Assembly: GCA_003427395.1 (NCBI GenBank)
Contig: BFEA01000003.1
Span: 6,337,657-6,359,404 of the forward strand
Length of the DNA stretch: 21,748 nt
DNA from: Chara braunii
Taxonomy: Eukaryota; Streptophyta; Charophyceae; Charales; Characeae
Direction: 5' to 3'
Below are positions 10,579 through 18,599 of this stretch, in pieces. The first letter of the stretch is position 1, and each line of letters opens with the position of its first letter. A program made the translations under genes and the position numbers. The notes beneath the pieces are model-generated. The model was not told the origin of the DNA and searched no databases. It saw only the letters and a program-made list of their open reading frames with translations.

Positions 10579-11275
10579 AGGGTGGGGTGGGAAAAGGTGG
10601 CCGGGAAGGCAGTAGTTTTTTCAGTTAATTGGGAGTTGAGCACTGTTCAGAGTAGGGCTCCCACCTGACCCCTCGGTGGGAATTTGGAGTTAGGCCGCAG
10701 GAGGCCAAAGGCCCAGTTTTTGTTGGGTTTCGGAGGGGGGTAGACTAGAATGCCTGAGCTCAGACTGGCTCGGGTGGGTTGAATTTACGCCCATTTGGTC
10801 CGGATACACTTAGGTTGATGGGTGGGCAACAATATACAATAGAGTAAGGTAGTGTTTGGATTTAAAATAAGGTTAGACAGTCCTAGTAGTGGATGGACAG
10901 GGAATTGAATGTGATATCTAGAAGGTAAAGGTCGCAGAATGGTAGAAGGTAATCAGGGCTGAAAGAGGAAGTAGCTAGCATGAGTAGACAATAATTGAGA
11001 AGTACCGGGTTTTATTTAGAACGTTCTTTTTTCCGGTAAAGGTCTGCTCTGCTCAGGCAGATAACTCCTACAGTCTGCTCCTCCTCCTCCCCCCCCTCCC
11101 ACTAGGATTGTTGCCTTCGAAGTTAGTTGAGTAGTACTAGGCAGACAAAGCGAACTGGGGTAATGCTCCCTGATGTGTGTTCCGGTCTTTATGTGGGGTG
11201 GCCGGCCCCGATCATCTCTTGTTCAATATAATGAGTACCAATGTGTTCCTTTCAAAAAAAAAAAAAAAAAAAAAG
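10579..11275 (+). mobile_element. LINE 3' UTR and poly-A tail
   Basis: About 675 bp of non-coding sequence follows the ORF2 stop, G-rich at first, then mixed, ending in TTTC and 21 A residues (11254-11274). A poly-A end rather than a short tandem repeat is typical of the L1 clade. A C-rich run (11085-11099) is the only notable low-complexity tract. I see no canonical AATAAA just before the tail; AATATAATG at 11226-11234 is the nearest A/T-rich candidate. Confidence 0.8.
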
Positions 11276-11285
11276 AAAGTATTTA
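11276..11285 (+). repeat. Target-site duplication, right copy (LINE)
   Basis: AAAGTATTTA directly downstream of the poly-A tract is identical to 3774-3783. It marks the right boundary of the LINE and the resumption of the host repeat. Confidence 0.75.
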
Positions 11286-11389
11286 AACGGATCTGCACCC
11301 AGCCAAAGTGGGTGAATGGTACACCCATGCACTATTTATCAAGCAGACCAAACTTCGAATCCGGACCAGATCACGTGAATTATAGATAT

Positions 11390-11452
11390 AATATAGAAAT
11401 AACGGCACGGCATTTTTATTATTATTATTATTATTATTATTTGGCATGCTTT

Positions 11453-11486
<34 letters not shown>

Positions 11487-11670
11487 AAAAGGAAAAAAAA
11501 AATTGCGCGGGCAAAGAAACCACGGGCCCACTCGAAATGAGCGATTGCGGTCCAAACGTATCCATTGGGCATTTTTTTTTTTTTTTTTTTTCCCCTCTGA
11601 CATCNCGGCCGACCCCTGTAAATAAATATGACACCCTCCGGTCAGACACCACGGCCGTCGGTACCTCCGT

Positions 11671-11701
<31 letters not shown>

Positions 11702-11810
11702 CTTTTCTCCGTTGCCTTTTCAAACTCGGCGCGGGTTTCTTTGCCGACGGGTATTAATTTTTTTTTTGCCCATTCGATACTCAAAGGTGACATGAACGTA
11801 CTTACCCCGA
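11390..11810. repeat. Low-complexity insertion with inverted arms inside repeat family 2
   Basis: A block absent from the related copy at 20705-21328. It holds an ATT microsatellite (about 11413-11441), a poly-A run (11454-11484), poly-T runs (about 11572-11591 and 11676-11700) and an ambiguous base (11605). Around 11495-11521 the string CGGGCAAAGAAACC is matched in inverse at about 11734-11748 (GGGTTTCTTTGCCG), both next to A or T runs, suggesting a foldback. CTCCGTTGCC is repeated directly (about 11667 and 11706). Homopolymer runs and the N mean the assembly may be inexact here. Confidence 0.6.
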
Positions 11811-11934
11811 ATATATAACTCTGAATTACCTCGAGCTGGGGCCGTCAGGTCTATGGTGATACATCAAGACAGGCGTCCTTTGGAAAAAAAAGAAAGAAAA
11901 ACGACGGATCCGCTTCCGCCGTCATCGACAGGTA

Positions 11935-12180
11935 CATTCAACCGACAAACTAACGAATCAACAGGTCGACCAATCATCCAATCAACCAGCCAAACTGCCA
12001 ATCAATCCATCCATCATCCAGTCAACCAGCCAAACTGCCAATCAATCCATTCACCCATCAATCAGCCAACCAACCAACCAATTAATCACTGGGTCATGCA
12101 GTCATCCAGTCAGTCAATCAGTTAATCAGTTCGTCGATTAATTAATTGATCACATGATCGGTCGATCAGTCAGTTAGCTT
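11935..12180. repeat. Degenerate ATCA/CCAA word array
   Basis: About 245 bp made almost wholly of four-base words of the type ATCA, CCAA and CAGT in loose tandem order. A longer block of about 40 bp recurs near 11975 and 12015. The related copy at 20955-21140 has the same kind of array in the same place. It is therefore a resident part of repeat family 2, not an independent microsatellite. Confidence 0.85.
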
Positions 12181-12348
12181 ATTTGTTGTCGGACTATTAT
12201 ACATAATGAAGGACTGTACATTATTTTATCATTCAAAAGATGATACCTCCATCTTCTCCTGTTCAATCTCCTCTCGCATGTGACGGTATCTTGTTCCTCT
12301 GCAGCAGATCGATCCGACGTCCCATAAGCATTCCTCCTTGCCACTCAC

Positions 12349-13204
12349 AAAAGTTTATAGACTGCCGAACCTACGATTAGAAACACAACTCAACACCATA
12401 TATATGTATACAACATATATTCAAAAACCGGTGATACATACTTGCACCCTAATCCCCCGAATTCAGATAAGAGGGTCCTACGTCATCCGCCTATTAGTCA
12501 TTCGTAGTCACTTCACTGCCGACGAGACTTCCGTTGTCTCCCTCACGCGTTCCCTCCCATCGCTCTACCGCAGCTTCTGCCTCCTCCTCCATCCGCTACC
12601 AGATCTTTCCACACAGAAAGAGCGTCTCTCTCCCATACGAATGGCCATTCCGCAGGACTTGTCCCCGACTCCCCATCCCCTACAACCACCCTTCCCTTTG
12701 CGTTTCTTCCCTTCCACAGGAGCTCCTCACTCTGGACTTGTCTCTCCTGAGTCTCCTGCGCTCACCGAGCACACCTTCTGTTTCGATGGGAAAGCGTCCT
12801 TCTAGTTCAAAAAAAGGAGGACAGAAAGGTGATGACTGTCATGCTGCGCAACTGCATCTGCTTGTTGCTTCACTCTTTTCCGCAACCTACACCCTACAGG
12901 TTCTCCATCTCGTGATTTCTTTTTTCTGATAATTGAACGCTGAACAGTCGCCGGGTATGTACACCTCTAGTCTGTAAATCATATGGCTAATCATTATGTG
13001 GGTAGTCTGTTCCAACCCAACCAACCTCCCAATAATCTGCACGCGTGGCAGCACACAAAACTGTACAAACCTAGCGGAATGAGACTCCCTGGCCTAAGCC
13101 GAACACAGCACCTTTCTACGGGCAACGAGGGACGGACTACGGGCTATGGGCAAGCGCACTCCCAAACACAGTCTGCTGACAGAAGTGCACATACTGCAGT
13201 AGTA
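12349..13204. other. Pyrimidine-rich stretch with a weak first-exon candidate
   Basis: No recognised gene. From about 12520 to 12785 the plus strand is C/T-rich, like a plant 5' leader. An ATG at 12786 opens a short basic frame (MGKRPSSSKKGGQK) that reaches a donor-like AAAG|GTGATG at about 12830. Read through, the frame stops at 12929. This could be a first coding exon of an unfinished model or chance; no downstream exon is recognised. An AT-rich palindromic run (TATATATGTATAC) lies at about 12399-12411. Confidence 0.2.
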
Positions 13205-13560
13205 TATATAATTATTAACTAATCCGCATCGTTCCCGCTCTTTTTGTGTTGCTACCGAGTAGGCCCCGCCCTGCACCCCCCAGTATCATTTAATGCTCCC
13301 ATCACGAGTATCCATATATGCATTGCTCCTTCGGTTCGCGCGCATTTTCACACATGACTTCCTACCTGCGCACATACTATTTACTGCTCCCGATGCTTCG
13401 CGCCCTTTTCCACAGGTAACTGCTGAGAACTTCCCGCCCAAATGGCATTTGATTGATTTGATGTATTAATCCCCATCGTTCGCGCGCTTCCGCACTCCGC
13501 TGTTCACAGGTCAGTCGCTACTCGCGATCCCTTATTTAGTGGTCCTGCTGCACAACATCA
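13205..13560. repeat. Degenerate tandem module with GTTCGCGCGC cores
   Basis: Four to five loosely similar modules (near 13212, 13288, 13320, 13376 and 13462) share TAAT(G/C)C(T/C)CC followed by TCGTTCGCGCGC-like and TTTCCACA-like strings. Two end in CACAGGT(A/C)A. They may be a decayed tandem repeat. They lie downstream of the minus-strand RING/TRAF frame. Function unknown. Confidence 0.4.
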
Positions 13561-13857
13561 GGCTCCTGATTGACTGTGGACGACCAGGACGAGGGAATGC
13601 AAACGGCACAGCAGCACCTAACATGCGGTCAAGAGGAGATTCGTGATTATTTCTATGATGACGGCCGGAGTGCGCACGCGTGGCAAATGATGGTCTATTT
13701 TTGAAAACGCGCCCTTTACTGTCTTGGTATCTGCTCAGAAACTTGTCTCCATACGGCCAACAAATGAGTAGCGACAAGCAATAACAGCGCCACGAGTCGT
13801 CAGACTGAGGAAGGGCATGTTTCGCCGCGCGTATGCACCGGCTGCACTCCGGTCTCT

Positions 13858-15360
13858 TCAGCGTATGCATCTGTCGCCCCACCTTTGAGCTCCCACCTCG
13901 CGTTCGACTGTTCGACCCCCTGACCAGAGTTTTGGACAAGGCCATTTGCAACACTTTCCGTTCTTGATCGATCGGTCCTTGTGCCTTGGACGTGGACCCC
14001 CCCCCCTCCCCCCCGCCTTCCTCCCTCTAGCGTTACCTGCTGCGAATGTGGTCCGATTTCCGTTCCACGCTTGTCCGGGGATACCGGATGACTCTCCCCA
14101 ACAGCCTGCGCACATCAGCTGACGTGTAGCCCCGCAGATGCCTCCCGCCAAAAAATAATGGGCAAGCCCTCCAGGCCGTTCTTTACAGTTGCTGATGAGA
14201 GGAGGGGAAACCTGAGACTCTGAGGAGGAATCAGTCCCATCTGGCCTGGCTTCGCTAGAAACCGCAGGGATCTGGTTTCCGTAACGGCACGTGGCGACGT
14301 GCTGATCTAAAGCATCATGGTTCAGTCTGCCTCGACAGCCAAGTGCCGTGTACGGGCATGGTCGAAGGCAATTGTTCGCCTGATGGCTGTCCACCGAGTC
14401 ATTCGCTCCTATCCGAAAGCCACACATGTCGCAGAGTGGTGTCTTGACATTATACAGACAAGACATCTCGTGAAGCTCCCGGCAGCGAGAGAGAACAATC
14501 TCTTCGCATCCATCGTCGCGAAACGCACAGTCAACGCGACGGTACACACAGGTGCGAACATGATCCTCCAGATCCTTAAGACACATAACTTCTGAACAGA
14601 AATGTCCCTGCCTATCCCCCTCCTGCTCCTCATTGTAGAACATAACGGGGGGGTGATTGGAAGGGAGTATGTTCTCACCGTTCCGTTCCAGAGACCGTTT
14701 CGCAGACTGAGTCGTCTGCTGCGAAACGGATTCTGGAACGGAACGGTGAGAACTCAGTCCCTTCCAATCACCCCGCTGCTCCTCATTCTCCTCATTCTCG
14801 ACGCTACGGGTAGCACTCGTCGGTGGAACGGTCGGGGAAACGAATCGGTTAGAACATATATCGTAAGTTAAAGAAAACGGGCATCTCACTTTCATCCTCG
14901 ACAAGCTTGCCCTCATGGACGAATTCGGAGAACCTACCCGGCGGCAGCTAACACGGCACGTTGGACACTTGGGATCTCTCTTGATAATGATTGCTGACTG
15001 AACTGCCTGAACACACTTACCACAGAACACGTGCCTGCAAGGAATCAAGGAAGTTGCATCCAGCATCGGTCGACCGCAGCAACCACAAAAGAACTGCTGA
15101 GGAGGAATCGAGCCGCAGAATATCTCGGCGCGTCCTAGGAAGAGGGAAGGCGCTCGCATTTGCAGGCGAGAACCTTGCACTAATTCGGTCCCCACGCGAG
15201 CGAAGCCGAAGCGAGGACGGACAATCGCCGCTGCCATCCCAAATGACGTGTCCGTAAAGTGGTAGGCTGAAGACCACAGTAATCTCTCCAGCTCATCTAA
15301 CGACTGGCAGGAATCCGCTTCAACTTCCATCTCCATGGTTACTTCGTTAACCGTCTCCAT
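13858..15360 (-). CDS. RING and TRAF-type zinc-finger protein
   Basis: A 500-codon open frame on the minus strand. A RING-like finger lies at residues 92-135: C92-x2-C95, C108-x-H110, C113-x2-C116, C132-x2-C135. This fits E3 ubiquitin ligases. TRAF-type zinc fingers follow at about 255-360, with the characteristic L-x-DH-x3-C and V-x-C-x5-GC spacing (DLEDHVRTC; LDQHVATC). The linker (about 185-245) is encoded by a strong hairpin (14651-14773) flanked by a direct repeat. No MATH/TRAF-C domain follows. After about residue 375 the frame is Gly/Arg-rich and unconvincing, so it may run into an intron or 3' UTR; a donor-like CTCAG|GTTTCC exists near residue 387. The ATG at 15360 is the first in an acidic N-terminus. 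Probably cytosolic or nuclear, with no signal peptide or membrane helix. The domain call is firm; the 3' end is not. Confidence 0.75.
   Translation of the reverse strand: METVNEVTMEMEVEADSCQSLDELERLLWSSAYHFTDTSFGMAAAIVRPRFGFARVGTELVQGSRLQMRAPSLFLGRAEIFCGSIPPQQFFCGCCGRPMLDATSLIPCRHVFCGKCVQAVQSAIIIKRDPKCPTCRVSCRRVGSPNSSMRASLSRMKVRCPFSLTYDICSNRFVSPTVPPTSATRSVENEENEEQRGDWKGLSSHRSVPESVSQQTTQSAKRSLERNGENILPSNHPPVMFYNEEQEGDRQGHFCSEVMCLKDLEDHVRTCVYRRVDCAFRDDGCEEIVLSRCRELHEMSCLYNVKTPLCDMCGFRIGANDSVDSHQANNCLRPCPYTALGCRGRLNHDALDQHVATCRYGNQIPAVSSEARPDGTDSSSESQVSPPLISNCKERPGGLAHYFLAGGICGATRQLMCAGCWGESSGIPGQAWNGNRTTFAAGNARGRKAGGRGGGPRPRHKDRSIKNGKCCKWPCPKLWSGGRTVEREVGAQRWGDRCIR
14623..14787. repeat. Hairpin with 55-bp arms and 12-bp flanking direct repeat, in the RING/TRAF frame
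   Basis: Arms 14651-14705 and 14719-14773 are inverted copies matching at about 50 of 55 positions, with a 13-bp spacer that can extend the stem (CAGAC/GTCTG). The direct repeat CTGCTCCTCATT occurs on both sides, at 14623-14634 and 14776-14787, 153 bp apart, which is 51 codons. The reading frame is therefore kept. In the protein the direct repeat appears as NEEQ at residues 192-195 and 243-246. The arrangement looks like a small foldback insertion with a target duplication, or a palindromic local duplication. Confidence 0.9.
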
Positions 15361-15606
15361 GCCGGGCGCGGTTCCGATCGCTATTCGAAGTCCGATGATG
15401 CCTACGATGGAGGAGGGGGAAACGATTGGAGGACGACTCGGAGACCGACAAAAGCTAATGCGTGCACTTTCACCTTCGGCGAAAAGGCCGCCGACATTGA
15501 TGTCGTTATTTCAGGTGACTGATCGTTTTGCAACCAAGAAGCATGGACGACTATAATTGGCAACTTCACATTCTGTCCCCGAACCTAGTAGTACCCACTA
15601 CGTACC
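15361..15606 (-). promoter_or_regulatory. Probable upstream/leader region of the RING/TRAF gene
   Basis: GC-rich DNA just upstream (minus strand) of the ATG at 15360. It carries no repeat similarity to the rest of the window, unlike what lies beyond 15607. It plausibly holds the 5' UTR and core promoter. I see no clear TATA box at a convincing distance. The assignment is by position only. Confidence 0.35.
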
Positions 15607-15671
15607 CTTTCTCTACTTTTTTTTATTTTTTATTTTTATTTTTTTTATTTTTATAATGTCTTTCTCTACTT
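15607..15671 (-). mobile_element. Tail-only retro-insertion with 12-bp target duplication
   Basis: CTTTCTCTACTT occurs at 15607-15618 and again at 15660-15671. Between them lies 41 bp that reads on the minus strand as a short ACATTAT followed by A-runs broken by single T residues. This is the layout of an L1-mediated insertion truncated to almost nothing but its tail. The A(n)T pattern resembles the tail of the U6 copy at 19573-19605. Confidence 0.7.
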
Positions 15672-15944
15672 GGTTACTGTCTGAGCCCAGCCACACAGCA
15701 CGGCCAATAAAATTTACCAACACCGACCCGTCCTGGGACACCGGGAAGGACATGTACGGTAGAAGTAGATAACAGACATACCTGAAAACAGCGCAAATCA
15801 CAGCAGAACAGACTCACAGTCCGAGTTCCCAGAAGATGGGAGAAATCAGAAAAAAAAACACGACAGCGCTTTCTGAGAAAATGCACAATTCTCAGACTGC
15901 AATTTGCAGGCCTCCTCTCACTGCCATGAAATCAATTGTTAAAA

Positions 15945-16295
15945 GGGTAAGTTTCGAAAATAGCGCGTTCACAGCAAAAATAGCAGTGGCGGCGCCCAAG
16001 TTCCGTTAAGAAAAAATGCCAAAAAACATCTTTCGTTGAAAAAAATTGCCAAAAATACATCTTTCGTTGAAAAAAAATGCCAAAAATACATCTTTCGTTG
16101 CAAAAAAATGCCAAAAATACATCTTTCGTTGCAGCTTTACAGGTCCCGGTAGACTGGCGGTAGTTTCACAGCAAAAATATTTGCAGGTGGGGTCCACCTT
16201 TCGTTTCAAAAATACATCTTTCGGAACCCCCCCCGACAACATTTCCACTGCGTGACCGGGAAACTTCGAAAAACGCGCTATTTCTGCAATTACCC
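15945..16295. mobile_element. Foldback / MITE-like element with internal tandem repeats
   Basis: The left end GGGTAAGTTTCGAAAATAGC (15945 on) is matched in inverse by the right end (reading inward from 16295: GGGTAATTGCAGAAATAGCG). This gives terminal inverted repeats of about 24 bp. The interior repeats CACAGCAAAAATA (about 15970 and 16167) and carries the tandem array at 16017-16134. No coding capacity. No clear target duplication was seen. The AGCAAAAATA..TGCAG string is shared with the foldback at 18607-18985, suggesting a common family. Confidence 0.65.
16017..16134. repeat. Four tandem units of 30-31 bp
   Basis: Units start at 16017, 16047, 16078 and 16109, each TGCCAAAAA(T)ACATCTTTCG followed by TTG and an A-run. 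A partial fifth unit (CAAAAATACATCTTTCG) stands apart at about 16207-16223. The open reverse frame across them is a by-product of the repeat. Confidence 0.95.
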
Positions 16296-16465
16296 CTCCA
16301 CAATCATTCAAAATTTCTTCCAGCCCTTTGACCGAGTAACTCCACCTGTCCAGCCAACGCTCCTCCGCACCTTCTTTAGAACCCATTTCTTCAGCCCCCC
16401 CCCCCAAGTCGAATACACCTTAGACCATCCCATTTCTTCAGTGCCCCCTCTAACCTCTTCACCCG

Positions 16466-16603
16466 AATATAACGCCCGGTCATTATACCTGTATTTGCCA
16501 TTTGGCCCATTTTTCAGTCCAGATGCGGCTATAATGCCATTTGGCCCATTTTTCAGTCCAGATTCGGCTATAATGACCCGGTGTGGACAAGGAGCTGTCT
16601 ATT
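16466..16603. repeat. Short palindromic repeat, copy 1, with 39-bp internal duplication
   Basis: GGTCATTATA (16478-16487) is inverted at TATAATGACC (16569-16578), with further pairing outward. The interior contains a perfect-period duplication of 39 bp: 16496-16534 and 16535-16573 (TGCCATTTGGCCCATTTTTC...), one mismatch. The core TTTCAGTC.AGATGC.GC.ATAATG and the outer CTATTTGG recur at 19757-19840. Confidence 0.75.
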
Positions 16604-17544
16604 TGGGTACAAATTCCGTACAAATTGACGACAAAAAAACAGAAAGGGATCAAGAATGAAGACATGGGTGAGAGAACCACGAGAGGTCAGGACAACAAAT
16701 ACTTGCCATGGGTGAGAAAACCACATGAGGGCGCGATCTTGGCAAATCGAGACAAAACGAGACTCAAGATGGGGAGCACGTTGGAGGATGATAGGCTCGT
16801 TATAGTGCTTCATGAATTACAGACCTTGCCCATACAATGGCGTACATGGATTAGATCATGAGGTATAATACTAGGAGAAGGCTCTAACGTGAAGCAGTAA
16901 GGACTCCGAAGGAGGCTGACAACAGACCAGGTCGCATTGTTATTGCAAATTGGGAAATTGGGAAGACAGCACCTATCATCAACATATCAAAAAGAGAGAC
17001 AACAAAATTGAATGGAAAACGGAAAACAGAAAGCAATTTTTTTAAACCCTTGGGCTTGCCCTCAGATGTTAGAGCAAAACACTACAGTAAGTGGGTGGGC
17101 ACAATCATCCACAAAAGACAAAAATCACGGTGGTGTACCTTGCCATATTCTAGCAGAAGATTCACTCTCGTTTTGCACATTTCGAGAGTAGTGGAGAGAG
17201 GCCCTTTAACTTTACCCGTCTGCATAGCTATTGAGCCTATTGTGGCAAAAATTCTTCCCTTTTTTTTTTCCCCTTTTTTTCCTTTTGGTGTGTGTGTTAA
17301 CCTGCGCACTCTGGTTCGCGGAGCAGAGCCTGCTCAGCTTTCGGCATCATTTGTGTAGAAGAACAAATCATCTTGTATATTTTTTCCTTCTTCCCTTAAC
17401 TAATCTATATTCTTCTCTCAATCTATTGATGTATATTATTCCCCATCTATGAGTTAGATGAGACAAATCTTCTTGCAGATGCAGGCCAAACTCCAAGCTT
17501 ATGACCAACTTCCAGAGAAGCGTCATTCAGTGGGGCACTACCTC
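16604..17544. other. No recognisable gene
   Basis: AT-rich DNA with short overlapping frames only. ATGGGTGAGA(G/A)AACCAC occurs twice (about 16664 and 16709, 45 bp apart). A T-rich run with CCCC interruptions lies at about 17258-17285. No RNA gene, domain or similarity to the other repeats in the window was seen. Confidence 0.4.
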
Positions 17545-18112
17545 CCCTCAGACTTCTCGAATTCAGTGAGAGGCAGATATTCAGGGCTGCAAAGAACTGG
17601 ACCGAAAATCCGTACAGACACAGTGCAGGGTCGTAGCTTCTGATCCCAGCCCAGATTCTGGGGTCAAGACTCAAGACTCAAAAGTCACATCTCGGTGTCA
17701 TCTCCTGCTCTACACTGTCTACAGGCAGGACTCCAGAACAAGTCCACCACTCCACGGGCACTGAGTCCATTTTGTCAAAGGTGACCTTTCCCAGTAAACT
17801 GTCTACTCTCGGATTCCCCCAGAGCCAGTCCCAAAACGGACACACCAAGTCAAGAATCTTTGAATTTCCCCAGAGCAGTCAACGACGGCCGTAGATCAGA
17901 TGCACATCAAAGGTTGTCCGCAGTGTTCGAGATGTTTAAAAGACCCATTGGGACCAAAATCCAAAACAGAGAATGCACAGGGTGCCGGACAAAAAATCTG
18001 GGCCTTTCAAAACGGGGAAATCTCAGCTGTACAAGGAGAAGACTGAGGTAGGCGTCCGTAGGACTGAGGCGGCTTGCACCAGCCTCCAGAATGGATAACT
18101 GGGCCTACACGG

Positions 18113-18282
18113 GAGAGTCACAAAAACGAGTTACAATTGCAGTATGGGCCAAGATACAGTTTCGAATTGCAGTTCGGGCAATGTATACAACCCAGCTTTC
18201 TGGCCAGGTAGGGTGCCCGAAGTGCAATTGCAAACTGTATCCTGCCCCAAAGTGCAGTTATAACTCATTTTTGTGACTCTAC
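18113..18282. repeat. Long inverted repeat, 68-bp arms
   Basis: Arms 18113-18180 and about 18213-18280 are inverted copies matching at about 57 of 68 positions, with a spacer of about 32 bp. The arms begin with GAGTCACAAAAA and end with TTCGGGCA. There is no coding capacity. Size and fold fit a MITE or a hairpin-RNA precursor. Most mismatches are single bases spread along the stem. No convincing target duplication was seen. Confidence 0.85.
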
Positions 18283-18415
18283 TGAAGTTACCCCTACCTG
18301 GGTTGGGGTCCCTACCTGGCATTTTTGGGGCGCCCCATCTGCTCATTCTATATTGCCTCACGGCTCACGCTGCTGTGCTGAATGCCGAAGCTCTGCTGCA
18401 AGACAGGGTTGGAGG

Positions 18416-18467
18416 AGGCAGGGATGCTGGCCAGAGAGGGAGGCAGGGATATGCTGGCCAGAGAGGG
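18416..18467. repeat. Tandem duplication, 25-27 bp unit
   Basis: AGGCAGGGATGCTGGCCAGA and the following GAGGG at 18416-18440 are repeated at 18441-18467 with a two-base insertion. Local duplication; no functional inference. Confidence 0.9.
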
Positions 18468-18599
18468 AGAGTCAGTGTCAGCCATTGTCACCACATAGCT
18501 AGAGTAGAGGCCGCGCGCACCAGAGCTTAGTGAGGGTAGAGAGAGGAGAAAGAGGCTGAGCGTGACCAATACCTGTGTGGAGAGAGAGAAGGGAGAGGT

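Larger units (their letters stand above)
3784..11275 (+). mobile_element. L1-like LINE, dead, with 5' inversion
   Basis: One retrotransposon insertion of about 7.5 kb. In order it contains: ORF1 N-terminal half in reverse orientation (3784 to about 4890), ORF1 C-terminal half in sense (about 4890-6323), ORF2 with endonuclease, reverse transcriptase and zinc-binding segment (6325-10578), a 3' UTR, and a 21-bp poly-A (11254-11274). A perfect 10-bp direct repeat flanks the whole. The inverted part carries exactly the ORF1 portion missing from the sense part, which is the layout left by twin priming and argues against two unrelated insertions. DNA on either side (3743-3783 and 11286 onward) resembles one continuous stretch around 20680-20730, supporting a single insertion into repeat family 2. 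Stops, frameshifts and lost catalytic residues show it is no longer autonomous. Confidence 0.8.
11286..12348 (+). repeat. Dispersed repeat family 2, copy 1
   Basis: Matches 20705-21328 in order. The head contains TTTATCAAGCAGACC, followed by TAACTCTGA, GGGGCCGTCAG and GATACATCAA. Then come an A-rich stretch (11884-11900), an array of ATCA/CCAA-type words (about 11935-12180), and a tail with CAATCTCCTCT and CTCTGCAGCAGATCGATC (about 12263-12320). The B-box-like element of copy 2 is mutated here (CTTCGAATC). The head is separated from the body by about 400 bp of low-complexity DNA (11390-11805) absent from copy 2. The LINE sits inside this copy near its left edge. Confidence 0.75.

Noticed and set aside
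11177-11793. Poly-Lys / poly-Phe open frames
   Set aside because: Translations of poly-A and poly-T runs; not genes.
16017-16134. CRISPR-like array
   Set aside because: The 30-31 bp units are tandem with no unique spacers, in eukaryotic DNA inside a foldback element.
15932-16407. Minus-strand frames with repeated FFxRK-type peptides
   Set aside because: They are translations of the tandem A-rich repeat, with no independent coding evidence.
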